From contig JAJEKV010000032.1 in NCBI GenBank assembly GCA_021234155.1, positions 6,482,736 through 6,546,735 on the forward strand: a DNA stretch of 64,000 bases. The letters are read 5' to 3'. Made by a program: the position numbers and the translations under genes. The notes under the pieces were generated by a model. The model was not told where the DNA came from. It ran no database searches and worked only from the letters and a program-made list of their open reading frames with translations. This stretch comes from Isoetes taiwanensis (lineage: Eukaryota; Streptophyta; Lycopodiopsida; Isoetales; Isoetaceae). Positions 32,112-44,699 of this stretch are shown here, piece by piece (positions within the stretch are counted from its first letter, which is position 1; the number at the start of each line of letters is the position of its first letter).

Positions 32112-34613
32112 GGGTGGATCAAAGGCTCCCCCACCCTGTTGACTGCCCTGTAATGCATAAACAGAGAAAAAGTCGCATGCGTCGAGACATACTTATGCCT
32201 GTGAGCCTTACAACTCATGTAATCAAGCATATTCTTCATCCTATCCCATAGCTGCCCTTTGACTCTAGATCCCCCCCTATGACTTAGCTTAACACTAGAG
32301 TTGTTACTGGAACTATCCTGGGTTTATCCACCAGAATTGGTCCAGCATACCCTTTGCCACTTAAACCCAGATATCTAACAAGAAAAATTTCCATTTCATA
32401 AGATACTACCACTTTTGGAATCTTCACTTGATTCTTTATGGCTATGGAGAATTTCATGACCAATGGATTTACTTATATGGTGTGGTGATTGCCCAAACTT
32501 TATAGAATTCAGCAGTTTTTACGCCAGGCCAGAACGGCATTTTCTAAACTTTCTAGCATAAAAGGGTCCAAACGTTTCTAAAATTGAAAGTAATTGATGT
32601 TTTATTATAAAGCATGTTGATTTGCATGTTTTCATGTTTCGCTGCTATTAGATGACATTATATGAAGTCGTCAAACCATATTTAGCTCAAAAAGCTGTTT
32701 GAGGTTGTGAATTGTTTCTCTTTTACTATAACAAGTTTTGACGTAAGACTTGTAGCCATAAGTTGTCAACTCTAAGAGCTATAATGTAATAATTTTTTGA
32801 AGTCTCCATAAGTCGCGTTGATCTCAATTTTCACGAAAGAATATTTGACACAGAATCCAGGACAAAAATAGAACTAAAATGGTGTAACTAAACTCATATA
32901 TAAGCTTTCCATGGGCAATAAATGATGCATTTCGTACATTCCACTTATGTCTACGTAATAAAGAATTTTATCAACTTAAATATGGTGAATAACTATGTAT
33001 TCTTTATATTTAAAAGTGGTTGCCAGTACATAAAATTGGAGCTTAGTTAAGGTAATAGTACAAAAAACTCATCTTTTATGATAGGCAATATTTTTTTAAT
33101 GAATGTGACCCTTGCTTGGCAACATAGACATGAATCTTATGTTAAAAGTAACACATTATGTAGAAGATTTCATTTGAAATAGAAATGGACCATTTCTAGT
33201 TTGTTCTTAGGCTTGCCATATTTTAAAACAAGGTAATATTCTTTTTCAACTCATGATTGACAAAACATGTGATACAAGTTCAAAATATAGTTTGTATCGT
33301 CTTAGTGCAAAACATACGATGAAATCTTCTTAGTTTTTACTATCATAAACTTAGGACACGTGTTTGCTACTTAGGAGTTCCTATTTTAGGTATAATAATA
33401 GTAACTTTAGCTTGTCTTTCATGATAGACTGTAATTTTTATGGATTTAAGCTTCATTGGCAACCTAGATCTCCAATTTGATGTTAAAAATAACATACTAC
33501 TATATGTAAAACATGAATATAAATAGGCATGGACCATTATGGTCCACAATTAGATGAATTAGGTATAGAAGTATATCTTTTTGAGTATCATTACAAACTC
33601 TATTTATTGTTCATTCGTCACTTATACAATGATATGGTGATTTTCTACCTTCTCTAACATAATTTTTGGAAGACTGAGTGGAGATTCATATAGGTTCAAT
33701 TTGCTTGTGCTTCAACATTACCATTAAATAAGGCAATTCTAGCAACCAACTAATATTTTCAAATAGAATACTATACATGGAATCTATATATTCTTAAGGC
33801 GAGTTTAAAGCCAATTAAGATGATGATGTTCTGGCTTTTTGAATGATCCTAAGTCGTGTGGACTAATAGTAGGAAACAGACGTAGCAGTCTACCTTTATT
33901 TTTCATAATTATAGCTTTTTTATATTTGTTCTTCATTCTTTCGCACTTCTTCCACAACATGAGAAGTTTGAAAATACAAGTTTGGAGTTCACCAGTCAAT
34001 GCATAGATTTATGAAATCCACGGAACACGTAATCTAACAGATAACTTGGAATGGACACTAGAAAGTTTACTCTAAACCTCAAGATAATGAGCATCGATTA
34101 TTTTTAATGAATGGAGTGGTTCATGAGGCTTATATCCCACAATTGAAACTGAAATCGATTAAGATGAGGGATTCTTAATTTTAAAAAGAAGGTGGACCAG
34201 TAATGGTCCTAGAAAAACAAACATTTCATGATTTCTTGTGAACAAACGATGTGCTTTTTTAACGTGTTTTTTTAGAATGATTCTATACTATGATAACCTT
34301 TCATAATATGATTTTTTGGAGGATGAATTTAATTAATTTTACTCCTATATAGACATAAGTTATCAGTCACTTGTAAATGAAAAAATAAAAGAAAATCAAA
34401 ACTTCATCATTAAGGCTAATGGACATTTTTCTTAGATAAAGCAAGTTGTCTACCACTTATATTCGAAATTTTAGGTCAAAATTCATTTCCTTACAAAAGT
34501 TAGAGATTTGATTTGGGAACCATTTTCTGGAAACCAGTTTTGGTTCATAGAAGACGAACAACAGTTTTGACCCTGCCATATTCAAACAACCCTATCTCTC
34601 TTCTCACAGCGTC

Positions 34614-36728
34614 TTGCCAATGGGAAAGCCCCGGACCTGGATGGCATGCAGGCAGAATTGCTTAAGTGGGCAGGGCCGTCCATAATACCAGTGCTGATCG
34701 CCTTGTTCAACAAGGCATTACAGGAAGGCTTCCCCGTCTGCGGTGGACCAATAGCGAGTTGTTCCCATCTAAAGGCGGTGACCCGCAGACCGCCCGACCA
34801 ATTACCGAACAATCATGGTCGGTTCGGTGTTTGCAAAATTGCTTCTTTGGGATTCTCGGCGGTTGGTTGATTGGTGGCGAGGCAAGAGAGATCACGGGCC
34901 CTCACCACCGGGGATTCAGACCCCGACACTCAACCATTGACCACATCTTCACATTGCGAGCTCGGTTGAAGGCGGCCAGGAACCGCCGTCGGGATCTATA
35001 TTGTTGCCGTGGATTTTGCAAAGGCATTTGACAGCGTGCCTCGGGAAAAACTATGGGCAAGATTGCGGCAATTTGGGGGGTTCCGTAGATTTGCGAGAAT
35101 GCGGTATCTGAGCTTTATGAAAGATGCGGATGCGGTTCGGCCGACAAAGCCAACCATTTGATAGTAGTATCGGGGGTTCGCCCGGGGATGCCCTCTCTCC
35201 CCAACATTGTTTGGGCTTTACATTGATCAATTGGAGAGGCTGGCTTGGCGATAATGGGGCGGCGGGGCTCACCTTCTCTACCGGATCATCAAGCGGTTAA
35301 TATATCGATGATGTGGACCTCTAACTTACACACCAGCCGGACATGCAGCGACATCTCGATGCCACGGACACATTTTGTCAAGCGTGATATATTGGCGTCA
35401 ACTTGGCCAAGACTAAGGTGGTTTTCATATCATCTTCACGACGGTAGGATCCCCTCCTTCCGTTACCGAGAGGCGTAATGTGGAAGTAGCATCCACATAC
35501 AAATATTTGGGAGTGGAGTTTCCGTCTACTATGCTTTGGGACACATCCATGCACGACTACGAAGTTACTGGGCGGTTTGGAAAGCACTATATGCAATGCA
35601 AAACAATAGTCATAGAGCGGAGTTGTATGATTGGACCCATCAGTCACACCTGTTCAAAGTCTTAGTGGAGCCTGTCCTTTTATACGGGGTTGAAGTATGG
35701 GGCCCAGTAGTATCCCTCGCTACTTGGAATGACTTGGGCAAAAGTCGAGAAAGCCTTCTTGGTACGAGCACTAGGGGTGAAGTCCACAGTCCCATATCAA
35801 ATTCTATTTGTAGGAAATGAGGATTCTTGCCTCTTCAGAGGGGCTGCCCTTGATCGCCACATTGTCTATTTTGAAGTGGTCAACATGGACGATGCTCGCG
35901 TCTCCCAAAACTAGCTTATACGTCATGGCAATGGGGCCACAACGCCTCAAGGCCTCTTTGGAGGGAAAAGAGAGCTCAATGGATGGCTAGATGGAATGTG
36001 CAGGAGCACAGGTGCATACATGTGCAAACAGAGGCGGTCGCCATAGCTTGAGGCAATATCTTGAGGCTTGCTTCATCAGCAAGCTTTGGGATGCCGGCGC
36101 CCTTGAAGCAGTCAAGACAAAGACACTACCAGCGCCACATAAATCCCACATTGGAACGAGGCCCACAATGCTACCTGCGCACCCACTTGCCCATGAAAAG
36201 ACGCAGACTCATTGCCTCCATTCGCACAGGGGCACATCATCTTCGAATTGAGACAGGCAGATGGATTGGTGAGCCACGTCAGGACAGGCTCTGTCAATGC
36301 TGCCAAATGGGAGTCATTGAGGATGAATCTCATACCCTTCAAAGTTGCCCAGCATATGATCAAATCGGACGCCGCTTATCTTTGAGTTGGTTAGGCCCGC
36401 CGGCCGCTACATGTGACATTGAGCACGATCCGCATCCGATGCGGATGCTAGGATCATACAACCGGGAGGTCATGGACATGCGAGATCAGCTATGTCCCGG
36501 GCACGACTTGACATGTACATACACATTTATTTCATGATGATGTATACTTTATGCGGTTTGACAAACATTCTTATTATGCGCCACGGTTTTTCCCTCGAAA
36601 ACCCGCCGGGCGGGGGTTTTTAACCGGACGGTAATAAGTTTCTCAAGGCGCTCCTTCTACGGGTCCCATAGGCCGATTGGTCTCAGTGGACGATAAAAAA
36701 ACTATTCTATTCTATTCTATTCTATTCT
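34614..36728 (+). mobile_element. Non-LTR retrotransposon (LINE D), 5'-truncated, (TTCTA)n tail
   Basis: It is inserted in TTAA-element copy 2; flanking sequence on both sides matches copy 1 continuously. It starts at the region R-L-A-N-G-K-A-P-D-L-D-G-M of the reverse transcriptase and ends with the shared 3' module: CCCTCGAAAACCCG hairpin block at 36592, GTCCCATAGGCCGATTGG at 36661, then TTCTA repeats at about 36704-36728. Confidence 0.82.
34617..36534 (+). pseudogene. LINE D reverse transcriptase, heavily frameshifted
   Basis: Recognisable blocks appear in changing frames: A-E-L-L-K-W-A-G-P-S, G-F-R-P-R-H-S-T-I-D-H-I-F-T-L, then C-P-L-S-P-T-L-F-G-L-Y. The thumb region follows (Y-L-G-V-E-F; L-L-Y-G-V-E-V-W-G-P), then H-L-R-I-E-T-G-R-W and the zinc motif C-Q-C-C...H-T-L-Q-S-C. 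Many small indels make this the most decayed of the long LINE copies. Its protein resembles LINE E more than LINE C. Confidence 0.8.
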
Positions 36729-37073
36729 CAGATCTCAGATTGAGATGCAGTTTTTTGTGTTTTACTCTCTAACTCGTGAAGAAAAATACAAAAATAATGA
36801 AAAAAATCATAAAAATCTTCTTACTGAGACAGTTTTACTTTATCTAAACATAAAGCAAAACAGACTTGACCCCCTTGCGTTTATCTAAGTGTAACTCTCA
36901 TAAACGGGGACCAATAGATTTTTAGGTATTTTTTCCATGCAATATGACTGCTATATATTAACATATAAGAAGGGTTTAACTGATTATTGAACCTTTGATT
37001 TTATATGAATTTTAAAGCAAACAGTGCAAATGCACCTTTTCTGGTACATCATGTGACGACTCTAGTGTTAACA

Positions 37074-39012
37074 ACTCCAAGGAAACTCGTCCTGTCCCAA
37101 TGCGAGAAACGATGTGCACCTGTACGAATGGAAGCTATAAGTCTGCGCTTCTTCATGGGCAAGGGGGTGTACAAGTACTGGTGTGGGCCTCTCGCGAGTC
37201 TAGGGTTGACTTGCTGCTGATAGTGTGCCAGCTTAACGTGCGTCAGAGCATCTACATCCCAGAGCTTGCGAAGGAAAGTAGCATCCAGGTACAACTTAAG
37301 CGCATTGTGATCTTTCTTTGTCTGTACCTGTACGCATCTGTTTGCCTGCACACCCCAGCATGAGAACGACTGAGCTTGCTTGTCCTTCCAGTAGGCTTTG
37401 AGACGTTGGGGACCCATCGCCACGGCCAAAGCAAGGTTGGACAAACGTGTATCACCCATAGCAACCACCTTCTAGAAGTAAATGATATGACGTTCCAATG
37501 CAGCCCGTTGAAGGGGTAGAAAGCCTATCTCCTGGAGTAGGATCTGGTATGGAACTGCGGACTTTACTCCAAGGGCTTGTGCCAAGAAGGCTTTCTGCAC
37601 CTGCTCGAAGTCATTCTAGGTGTTGAGGGATATCACCGGACCCCACACTTCTGCCCCATACAAGAGGACCGGCTCGACCAAGGCCGTAAATAAATGTGAC
37701 TGGTGGCCCCAGGCATATAACTCTGCCTTGTGGCTGTTGTTCTGCATGGCATATAGTGCTTTCCAACCCGCCGTGACCCGTAGCCTGATGGCAGCATCCC
37801 AGTGGGTGGTAGCAGAGAACTCGATCTCCAAGTACTTGTAGGTCAGAGCCACCTCTACATCTTGTCCCTGGTAAGTGAATGCGGGAAGCCTTGACTGACG
37901 GGATGATAAAACTAGCAGCACCCTAGTTTTGGCCAAGTTAACTCGTATGCCAGTGAATCGGCAAAAAGTGTCAAGAGCATCTAGGTGACGTTGCATGTCC
38001 TCTGGAGTATAGGCCAGGAGGTTTACATCATCAGCATATATGAGTTGCCGGATTGTGTGATGCATGAGATGGGCGCCCGCACCTCCGTGCTCAGAGAGCC
38101 AATCTTCCAGCTGGTCAATGTATAGGCCAACGAGAGGGGGCAACTCTGACGCACTCGAATACTACTGATTACCGACTGTCCTGACGATGTGATACGGCCT
38201 GAGCATGCCTCGTATAGCCTGTATATTGCATTCTGCAAGTCAAGGGGGGTCCCCAGCTGCCGCAATCTGTCCCATAACTTGTCCCGGGGCACTGTGCCAA
38301 AAGCTTTTGCAAAATCCACGAAGCAACAGTACAGGTTTTGTCGGTGATTCCTGCTATCCTCAATCAGTGTGTGCAGAGTGAAGATATGATCAATGGTGGA
38401 ATGCCTGGGCCGAAAGCCTGCTTGTGTGAGAGCTCGTACATCTGCCTCCTCTGTCCAGATTGTCAGGCGCTGCTCACGGAGGCCAGCCAATAGTTTTGCA
38501 ACGAGAGAGCTGACCATAATAGTACGATAGTTGGCTGGGTATTGAGGGTCCCCTGCCTTGTATATGGGCACAACTCTACTAGTGGTCCACTGCGGTGGGA
38601 AGCCTTCTTGCAATGCTCTATTGAATAACGTCGTGAGGACAGGCACCGGTGAAGGTCCAGCCCATTTCAGAAGTTCTGCCTACATGCCATCTAAATCTGC
38701 TGCCTTCCCATTAGCTAGGCGTTGTAGGCCCATGATGACATCCCGCTCTGTGATGATCAGAGCCATGCCTATCTGTGGAGGGATTGGTGTCCGGCCCCCG
38801 AGCGGGTCATAAAGCTGTTGCAAGTACTGTACCCATTGCTCCGAGGTGATGTTCCCTGTGGGCTGTACAGCCTTGCTCAATACCTTTCTCCAGAATGTCT
38901 TGGGATGCCAATCCAGGAGACCGAACATCTATTACTGGTGCTCTGCAAGGTATCTGGCTTTCTTGTTTTTGAGGAAGGAGCGGTATCGACTGATGGCCTG
39001 TGGGCTTAAGAC
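37074..39012 (-). mobile_element. Non-LTR retrotransposon fragment (LINE E)
   Basis: The minus-strand copy lacks its 3' end and tail. It runs from the post-endonuclease linker to just before the C-terminal zinc domain and stops directly at the TTAA of element copy 2. Neither flank of the TTAA copies continues the LINE, so the junction may reflect deletion or rearrangement and not simple insertion. Confidence 0.75.
37085..38996 (-). pseudogene. LINE E reverse transcriptase, broken
   Basis: The linker (F-G-L-L-D-W-H-P-K-T-F-W) is followed by R-L-A-N-G-K-A-A-D-L-D-G-M, then N-Y-R-T-I-M-V-S-S-L-V-A-K-L-L. Next are G-F-R-P-R-H-S-T-I-D-H-I-F-T-L and C-C-F-V-D-F-A-K-A-F, the catalytic I-Y-A-D-D near 38024, and the thumb (L-L-Y-G-A-E-V-W-G-P). 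Stops lie near 38680 and 37616, and frames change near 38140 and 37470. In LINEs this enzyme copies element RNA at a nicked target. Confidence 0.82.
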
Positions 39013-39089
39013 AAATGTTGCAAAAAAGATTTATTGTAATGTATAAATAGTCTTTCCTTTAGGGCGTTGCATATGTTAAGGTCCAATGG

Positions 39090-39625
39090 GTTCTTACTGA
39101 TATAGTTACGACCAATGATGGAAAAGAAAATGTTATAACATCAATTCTGGAGTGCTTTTGATGTTTATAGCCCTTCCATTGCTCATTTTGTAGTTGTAGG
39201 TTTGTTCATATCATTGTATAATATCATCAGTGTGAGCGTTTTTGATACTTTGCTTCATAAAGCCAATTTTTTAGCCCGGGGGATTCACCTTTGATTAGCG
39301 TATAACCCATGAGAGTTCAATGGAGGGGTGTTTTTTGGACCATTTGCGTACATATACTTAGGGGTTAGGGGTGTTTTTAGGCACTGATTTGGAGCAATAT
39401 CTATACACATAGGGGTCAAATTGCCTTTTAAAATTGCGTATACAAGGGGGATTTTTTGCTACCCTCCGAATGCAGATGCCATACCCCCTTATGTATAAGT
39501 GCACCCCCCGGGTTTTTTAGACTTTTTGTCAATGAAGAGGATGCATATTATTGTATTAGTCTTGTATCAGGTGGTGCAAGCTATGTATCTATGGCTTCAT
39601 ATTCAATAATAACAATGATATATTG
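39090..39625. repeat. Dispersed repeat, copy B (occupied site)
   Basis: It is the same repeat as 3712-4015 in the same orientation, split by the MITE at 39275-39512. Confidence 0.75.
39275..39512. mobile_element. 238-bp MITE with perfect 8-bp target duplication
   Basis: The termini are CCCGGGGGATTCACC and, in reverse complement from the right, CCCGGGGGGTGCAC. TTTTTTAG occurs directly outside both ends (39267-39274 and 39513-39520). The homologous repeat at 3712-4015 lacks it. An 8-bp duplication suits the hAT superfamily. Confidence 0.9.
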
Positions 39626-40106
39626 AATTATTCATTGTTAACATGACATAATTTATTGGAGAACAACAGTTTGGGTGCCATCCCGGCTACTGCCAGTTGG
39701 GGGCCCCTCTCGATGTGCTGGAATTGCTTGTGGTGGCCCTCTCGATCTACTGGAATAGCACGCAAACTGCCGTTCCTCTACAATATAGAAGTTGAAGATT
39801 GTTTTTTCGTGTAAAAGATATCTATTACTTTGAATGGCAAGATTTGCTACTTCTGTAAGCATATAGGGTGAATTTGCAAGCTATAGATATGGAAGCATGA
39901 AAAAATGGATTCGGCGATCAAAAAATAAGGAAGCAGATTCGACAAGCACCTGAGTTCAGTCATAGCATTCTAGAGATGAGTTTCGAGCTTGTTCCAGCAA
40001 CAAATGACGGCTGCAAAACCATAACAAAACCCTAAATATTTACTCGAGAAGCCCTAAAATATTTACTTGTTGAAAGCCCCAACTTCCATTGCACGTTGTA
40101 GAGCAA
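39626..40106. other. Intergenic
   Basis: A short repeat of a CCCTCTCGAT(G/C)(T/A)(G/A)CTGGAAT-type segment is seen at about 39706-39755. No gene is recognised. Confidence 0.35.
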
Positions 40107-40299
40107 GCCAGGGTAAAAGCATGAAAGGGTGTACGTACATCGTACTGAATTGAAGGACGAATTTGTGCTTTTTTGGGGTACATTTTAGATGTACATCAAG
40201 ATACTATGGTTTGTCGTTTTGTGTCAGATATGCAATGATTGCAAGATCATCCCTGACATTCCCCCCGAAATTCTTGGTTAACCACCGAACCACCGAACC

Positions 40300-43200
40300 A
40301 AATTGAATGGATCCGTCCCTCCCTTTCCGAAATTCCCCCCTTTCACAGGACGAACACCGAAGGAATTCCAGAAGCAAACACATGCCAATTGAATCTACAA
40401 GAAATACAAATCAATTTCAATCTGTTCATGGAGGTGTGAGAATTCCAATGGAAGTGATGGTTCTAAAAGCGCAAGTATGCCGACATTGGCCGGTGTTATG
40501 CCACAAAACAAATAAAGAAGCGTGTTGGCAATTCGGTGGATTGCATCCTCGATTCTTGGCAAGCGCCCGTCGAGATCAAAGATTAGTTTTTGTGATCGTT
40601 TGTTGCAAGATGTGAGCTTTTTTACGTTTTCGAAACTGTAATTGGAAATCCTTCGAAGTTATTGTTATGAAATCAATGATCGAAACTTGAAAGATGGACT
40701 TCAAGAAGTAAAAAGTCGCTAATAGCAAAAGATAAATTGGCTGCAAAACATTCACTTTGTTATCAATGATTGTTGGAAAAAAGGAGATATAAACAAGAAT
40801 GTTTCTTCAAAATTGCTAAAGATACTGACCAAGAAATTTATCCAAAAGCTGCGGCAAGAAGGAAGATAATGTCATTAAGTGGAGCAAATGTATGGGCTTT
40901 GGCGGGAAGGATGCCAAGATCAAATAGAATCGATGATTCAATCAAATGTCAGGTTTCGTGAATTTTGGCTTGACAATACCAAAGTTTCACCAAAGGTTAG
41001 AGATGTCATGAAGAGGAGAACACAAGCAATACAATACCTTGATATCTCACGGGTTTGCTCTTGTAATTGAATCAATTCAGTCTTGGAGTTTATGTTTTCT
41101 TCCAAAATTCTTTCATGACTTTATTACGTACATTCTAGTTACATTCGAAAGTGACACTGTTAATGAATACACATGGTTCTCATGAAATGTATTGCATTTT
41201 ACATTGTTTACATAGTAGCGAGAAATCTTGCGATGATGTGCTATTAGGTACTTTTTAGATGTACATCCATTATGATTACATGTCCATGCATTTGCATTTA
41301 CATGTACTTGAATATCAAAATTACATCATTCTACATTTTAGTGTACTTTTCGGTAATGAAGCCAAACAAATCGGACATATGTACATTAGTTGTACTAATA
41401 TTGTAACATTAATGTGATGTACTAATATTGGAACATTAATTAGATGTACATTGGATGTACATTGGATGTACATTGGATGTTGATTGGAGGCTGTTTGTAC
41501 GTACATTAGATGTCTTCTTGTACATTAGATGTACATTAGATGTACGATGCAGTCGATGGAAGGCTGTTGGATGGACATTTTATGTACATAGAACATACAT
41601 TAATTGTACAATAGTATAGTTCAATACTCTTTTGGCATCGGTTGCCGACATCATTTTGCTAACATGGTCTTTAATGCTTTTTGTTATTGCGATCGAGCTT
41701 TATCAACGGTTTGTATATCGAGAATCGATACCAAAATTAGCCTGACGACGGTTCGAGTATCACGAAACCTGATTGCATAAGGAAATTGAAGGAGAGAAAC
41801 ACATGTTGTTGTGTCAAACATGAGCAAGCGGTCTGTCTGAGAAAGGCCTTCAATGATATGAGGAGATCCCTACATGTTAATTGCACTTGCGGTAGTAGTG
41901 TCACGTGCATCCCGGCAAAACAATGGAGTATGTCAAGCAAACAAGAAAACTTTTGATAATGTTAGTATCTTGTGGAGGTCAACGGTTTGCGAGAAATATG
42001 TGACGGATGAATGGCATAAACTAAAATGCATCAAAAGGCGAATGTGATGAATGTGGAGTGAAGAAATTAGACATCTGTCAAAGCGAGGAAGATGGAATTG
42101 AGAATGTGGGTGGCAAGTATATGCATATGTCAATGAGCCATCAAAAAGGTACATCGAAGGCTTAGATTAGTTGATCGGAATGACAAAGCATCTGTTTTGT
42201 TAAAGAACATGAAAAATCAGCTTGCTAAGTTTCTGAGATCATAACTTTCTGACTGCTGGCGAGCAAAGCAGTTTAAAAGATGTGTTGAGAAACTCCGGAT
42301 AATAGTGTGTTGTCATTTGTTGACTTTTGAGAGAACTACACATTGAAACCGAGGGACGAAGTGCAATCGAGCATTGGAATCGATCAAATTAGTATTTTGG
42401 TCCATATTTCAATGATGAAAATAGAAGGTAAGCTTAAAAAAAGTGCATTTCTATGTTTTGGATGATGAGGAAGCATGACACTCATTTTGTGCAACATGGT
42501 TTTAAATTACATTTGGGGTGGCTTAAGAATAATGGAGGTGGACACATAAACCTTCATTATGTGTGGTCGGATGGTTGTGCATCTCAATTCAAATCTGCGT
42601 GCATGGTATGGAATCTGTAGATACCATGTTGAAAATAAAATTCGAAAGTGATATGGAATTTCTTTGGATCTGGCCATGGGAAAGGCACACATGATGGCGA
42701 GGCTGGTATAGCAAAGTTGTGGCTTGAGAGCGGCGAGAGAAAACAAAATGGCATGCCGGTGGCAGTCTGACGGCTTGTGCGGTTTTAAGGGCCAAGGAAT
42801 CGGATTGTGAAAGGGTGTTTTGGGAGGTTGGAAAAGCAGATGTGAGCAGGCGGCAAGCATTCAATTGCAAGACTTTACGGTACTTTCGGCGAGATACATA
42901 CACGTGTCAACTATAAACCCCGAGATCCAACAAAGTTGCTATCTGAGACCACTCTCGTGCTTTTGTGATGCTTGCATTAACTTCAATTGGTTGAATTGTG
43001 AGAACATTAAACATTGTGGAGAATGGTCTCTAAAAGTTTGGAGCCCACGAGATCATATTGCCTCTCGTGTTGAAGCTGAAAATGATGTGGAAGTTTTGTA
43101 TCGAGAGGGCGAGGCTGGTTTAGATGACCTTGTATGAAACATTTTGGATGTATTTGTGTCTTTTGCGGCACCGGACAATGTGGAAGGTGTTTCATACTAT

Positions 43201-43510
43201 GTTCTCATGTGCACTAGGGAAAAGCATGCATTGGAAGAAGATTCAATTGATGACTATGGAAATGAATACTCTGCTGGCACTAGTGTCATTGAAGGACAAT
43301 ATTATGAACTAATCGGTGCCACAATAAGTATAAACTGCTTCCTACTAAGAATGTTTTGGTACTGCGAGAATGCGTGATTGGGGTTGAATCCCATTCAAGA
43401 AAGTAAAACACAAAATTTGAAGGGGCAAGCCTGACATTTCACTTGCCGGATGAAGTCCATGAGACATTGTTATCACAACTTCCGGCAATTGTAGATGACA
43501 TGGACTAAGT
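40300..43510 (+). pseudogene. Transposase of the 9.2-kb element, DDE-like, decayed
   Basis: Segments in shifting frames follow a pattern I recognise from many eukaryotic proteins of unassigned family. F-W-L-D-N-T-K-V-S-P-K-V-R-D-V-M lies near 40960-41010. A cysteine-rich block (T-C-C-C-V-K-H-E ... C-T-C-G) lies near 41802-41895. D-F-stop-E-N-Y (usual form D-F-A-E-N-Y) is at 42322-42339, W-S-D-G-C-A-S-Q-F-K-S at 42564-42596, and G-S-G-H-G-K-G-T-H-D-G at about 42666-42698. A C-terminal part has C-F-C-D-A-C and V-L-M-C-T-R-E-K-H. The conserved aspartates suggest a DDE nuclease. Stops and frameshifts make this copy inactive; introns may explain some gaps. Confidence 0.65.
41380..41610. repeat. 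TGTACAT motif cluster 1
   Basis: Repeats of ACATTGGATGTACATTGGAT and ACATTAGATGTACATT type, built on the palindrome ATGTACAT. Outliers extend to about 41250. Confidence 0.8.
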
Positions 43511-43584
43511 CAGATCTGTAGTACTTTCACGAAATATTGTAATACTTTGTTATAAGGCTGAAGAAGCTGGACTACTTGAAGTGC

Positions 43585-43650
43585 ATTATGTACATCAATG
43601 TACATAAGATGTACAACAGATGTACATCTTATGTACATCATTGTACATTC
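43585..43650. repeat. TGTACAT motif cluster 2
   Basis: Five to six copies of TGTACATC/GATGTACA in 65 bp, directly after the transposase end. Confidence 0.75.
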
Positions 43651-43897
43651 GAGAAATCTTATAAAAATTTGTTAAGTGTAAGTTGATTAGAATTGAACAC
43701 AAGAAAGTTGAATTGCATAAACACTAAAATGGTTTGAGTCATGGCAAAGATAAGAAATGGACAGGGTTTTCATGTACAAATGGTTGATATATTTATATTG
43801 TGGACATAAATATAACACACCCAAAAATGAGCATGGCTCATAATTCATGACCAAGCTTCAAAATGTCGGTAGGGAGCGATATCTTATGACTATTGCA

Positions 43898-44290
43898 TCA
43901 TGTCTTCGGCCCCGCCGAGGAGGCTGAAGAGATATCCTCTAAAAGCGATAGTCCATCGCGGTTTCTATAGCGCGTGCCAGCGGCAAACCTTTCCATCCTA
44001 CATAGCTTTGCATCTTCGGGACCGTGCCTTCCCCAAGGGTTGTGCAACAAGTGATTTGCTGCCAATATACCTTTCATGGTTGCTCGTTCCTCATAATTTT
44101 CAATTTGCTCAACCTTTTCCCAAAGTTCGAGCACGGCGGTATAGAGGCGATAATCGGTCCCCAACCCTATGTACTTGCGGCTTGTGTTGGTTTGTATTAC
44201 CTCACGGGTGCTTGCGAGAACTCTATCTCTTAGTTTCTTAATAGTCTTTTGTGTTTTGGTCCATTCATCTACAAAGCAAATGAAGATCAC
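43898..44290 (-). CDS. Terminal exon of a second element-borne protein (unknown)
   Basis: The minus-strand frame has 130 codons ending in a stop. A possible acceptor (TTTGTAG before ATGAATGG, near 44270) fits an internal or last exon. The product is charged (W-T-K-T-Q-K-T-I-K-K-L-R-D-R), with W-G-R-H-G-P-E-D-A-K-L-C near the end. It is the longest intact reading frame in the right half of the 9.2-kb element and runs opposite to the transposase. No domain is recognised. A preceding exon may be 44410-44640, which contains A-V-W-N-R-F-C-R-Q-T-M-A-A-T-W. Confidence 0.4.
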   Translation of the reverse strand: MIFICFVDEWTKTQKTIKKLRDRVLASTREVIQTNTSRKYIGLGTDYRLYTAVLELWEKVEQIENYEERATMKGILAANHLLHNPWGRHGPEDAKLCRMERFAAGTRYRNRDGLSLLEDISSASSAGPKT

Positions 44291-44699
44291 TTAATTATGT
44301 ATACACACTCATAATTGTACCAATAAGAAAAACGGTAAGAATAGAGTACTCAAGTGCAATGAACAAAAACTTTGATACATATATTCATAACATTTGAATT
44401 TGTACATCAGTCAAAGTCTGTACCAACAATGGGCGGTCGAGAGGCCAATAACATGATGGCGGTTTCTCCATTCCTTGCTCCGTTATATTGACTAAATTTA
44501 GGCGTGAGCACCCAAGTTGCTGCCATAGTTTGCCGACAAAATCTGTTCCACACTGCTTTCGATATGCCATCTGTTGCATTAGTCATTGGATGCTCTTTCA
44601 CATAAACTATACCATCTTGGCCATTTTGAATCCATTAAGCCATGGAATGAGCTCCATGACAAACAATCTGTCACTAGCTAATATCGGTGTCCAAGAGAA

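Larger units (their letters stand above)
32293..37067 (+). mobile_element. TTAA-flanked AT-rich DNA element, copy 2, interrupted by LINE D
   Basis: The ends are TTAA|CACTAGAGTTGTT at 32289 and GACGACTCTAGTG|TTAA at 37071. The interior (about 2.7 kb without LINE D) aligns in reverse complement with copy 1, in the same order from end to end. No transposase is visible, and the sequence is extremely AT-rich. The two copies form an inverted pair enclosing the chromovirus and CACTA element. Confidence 0.75.
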
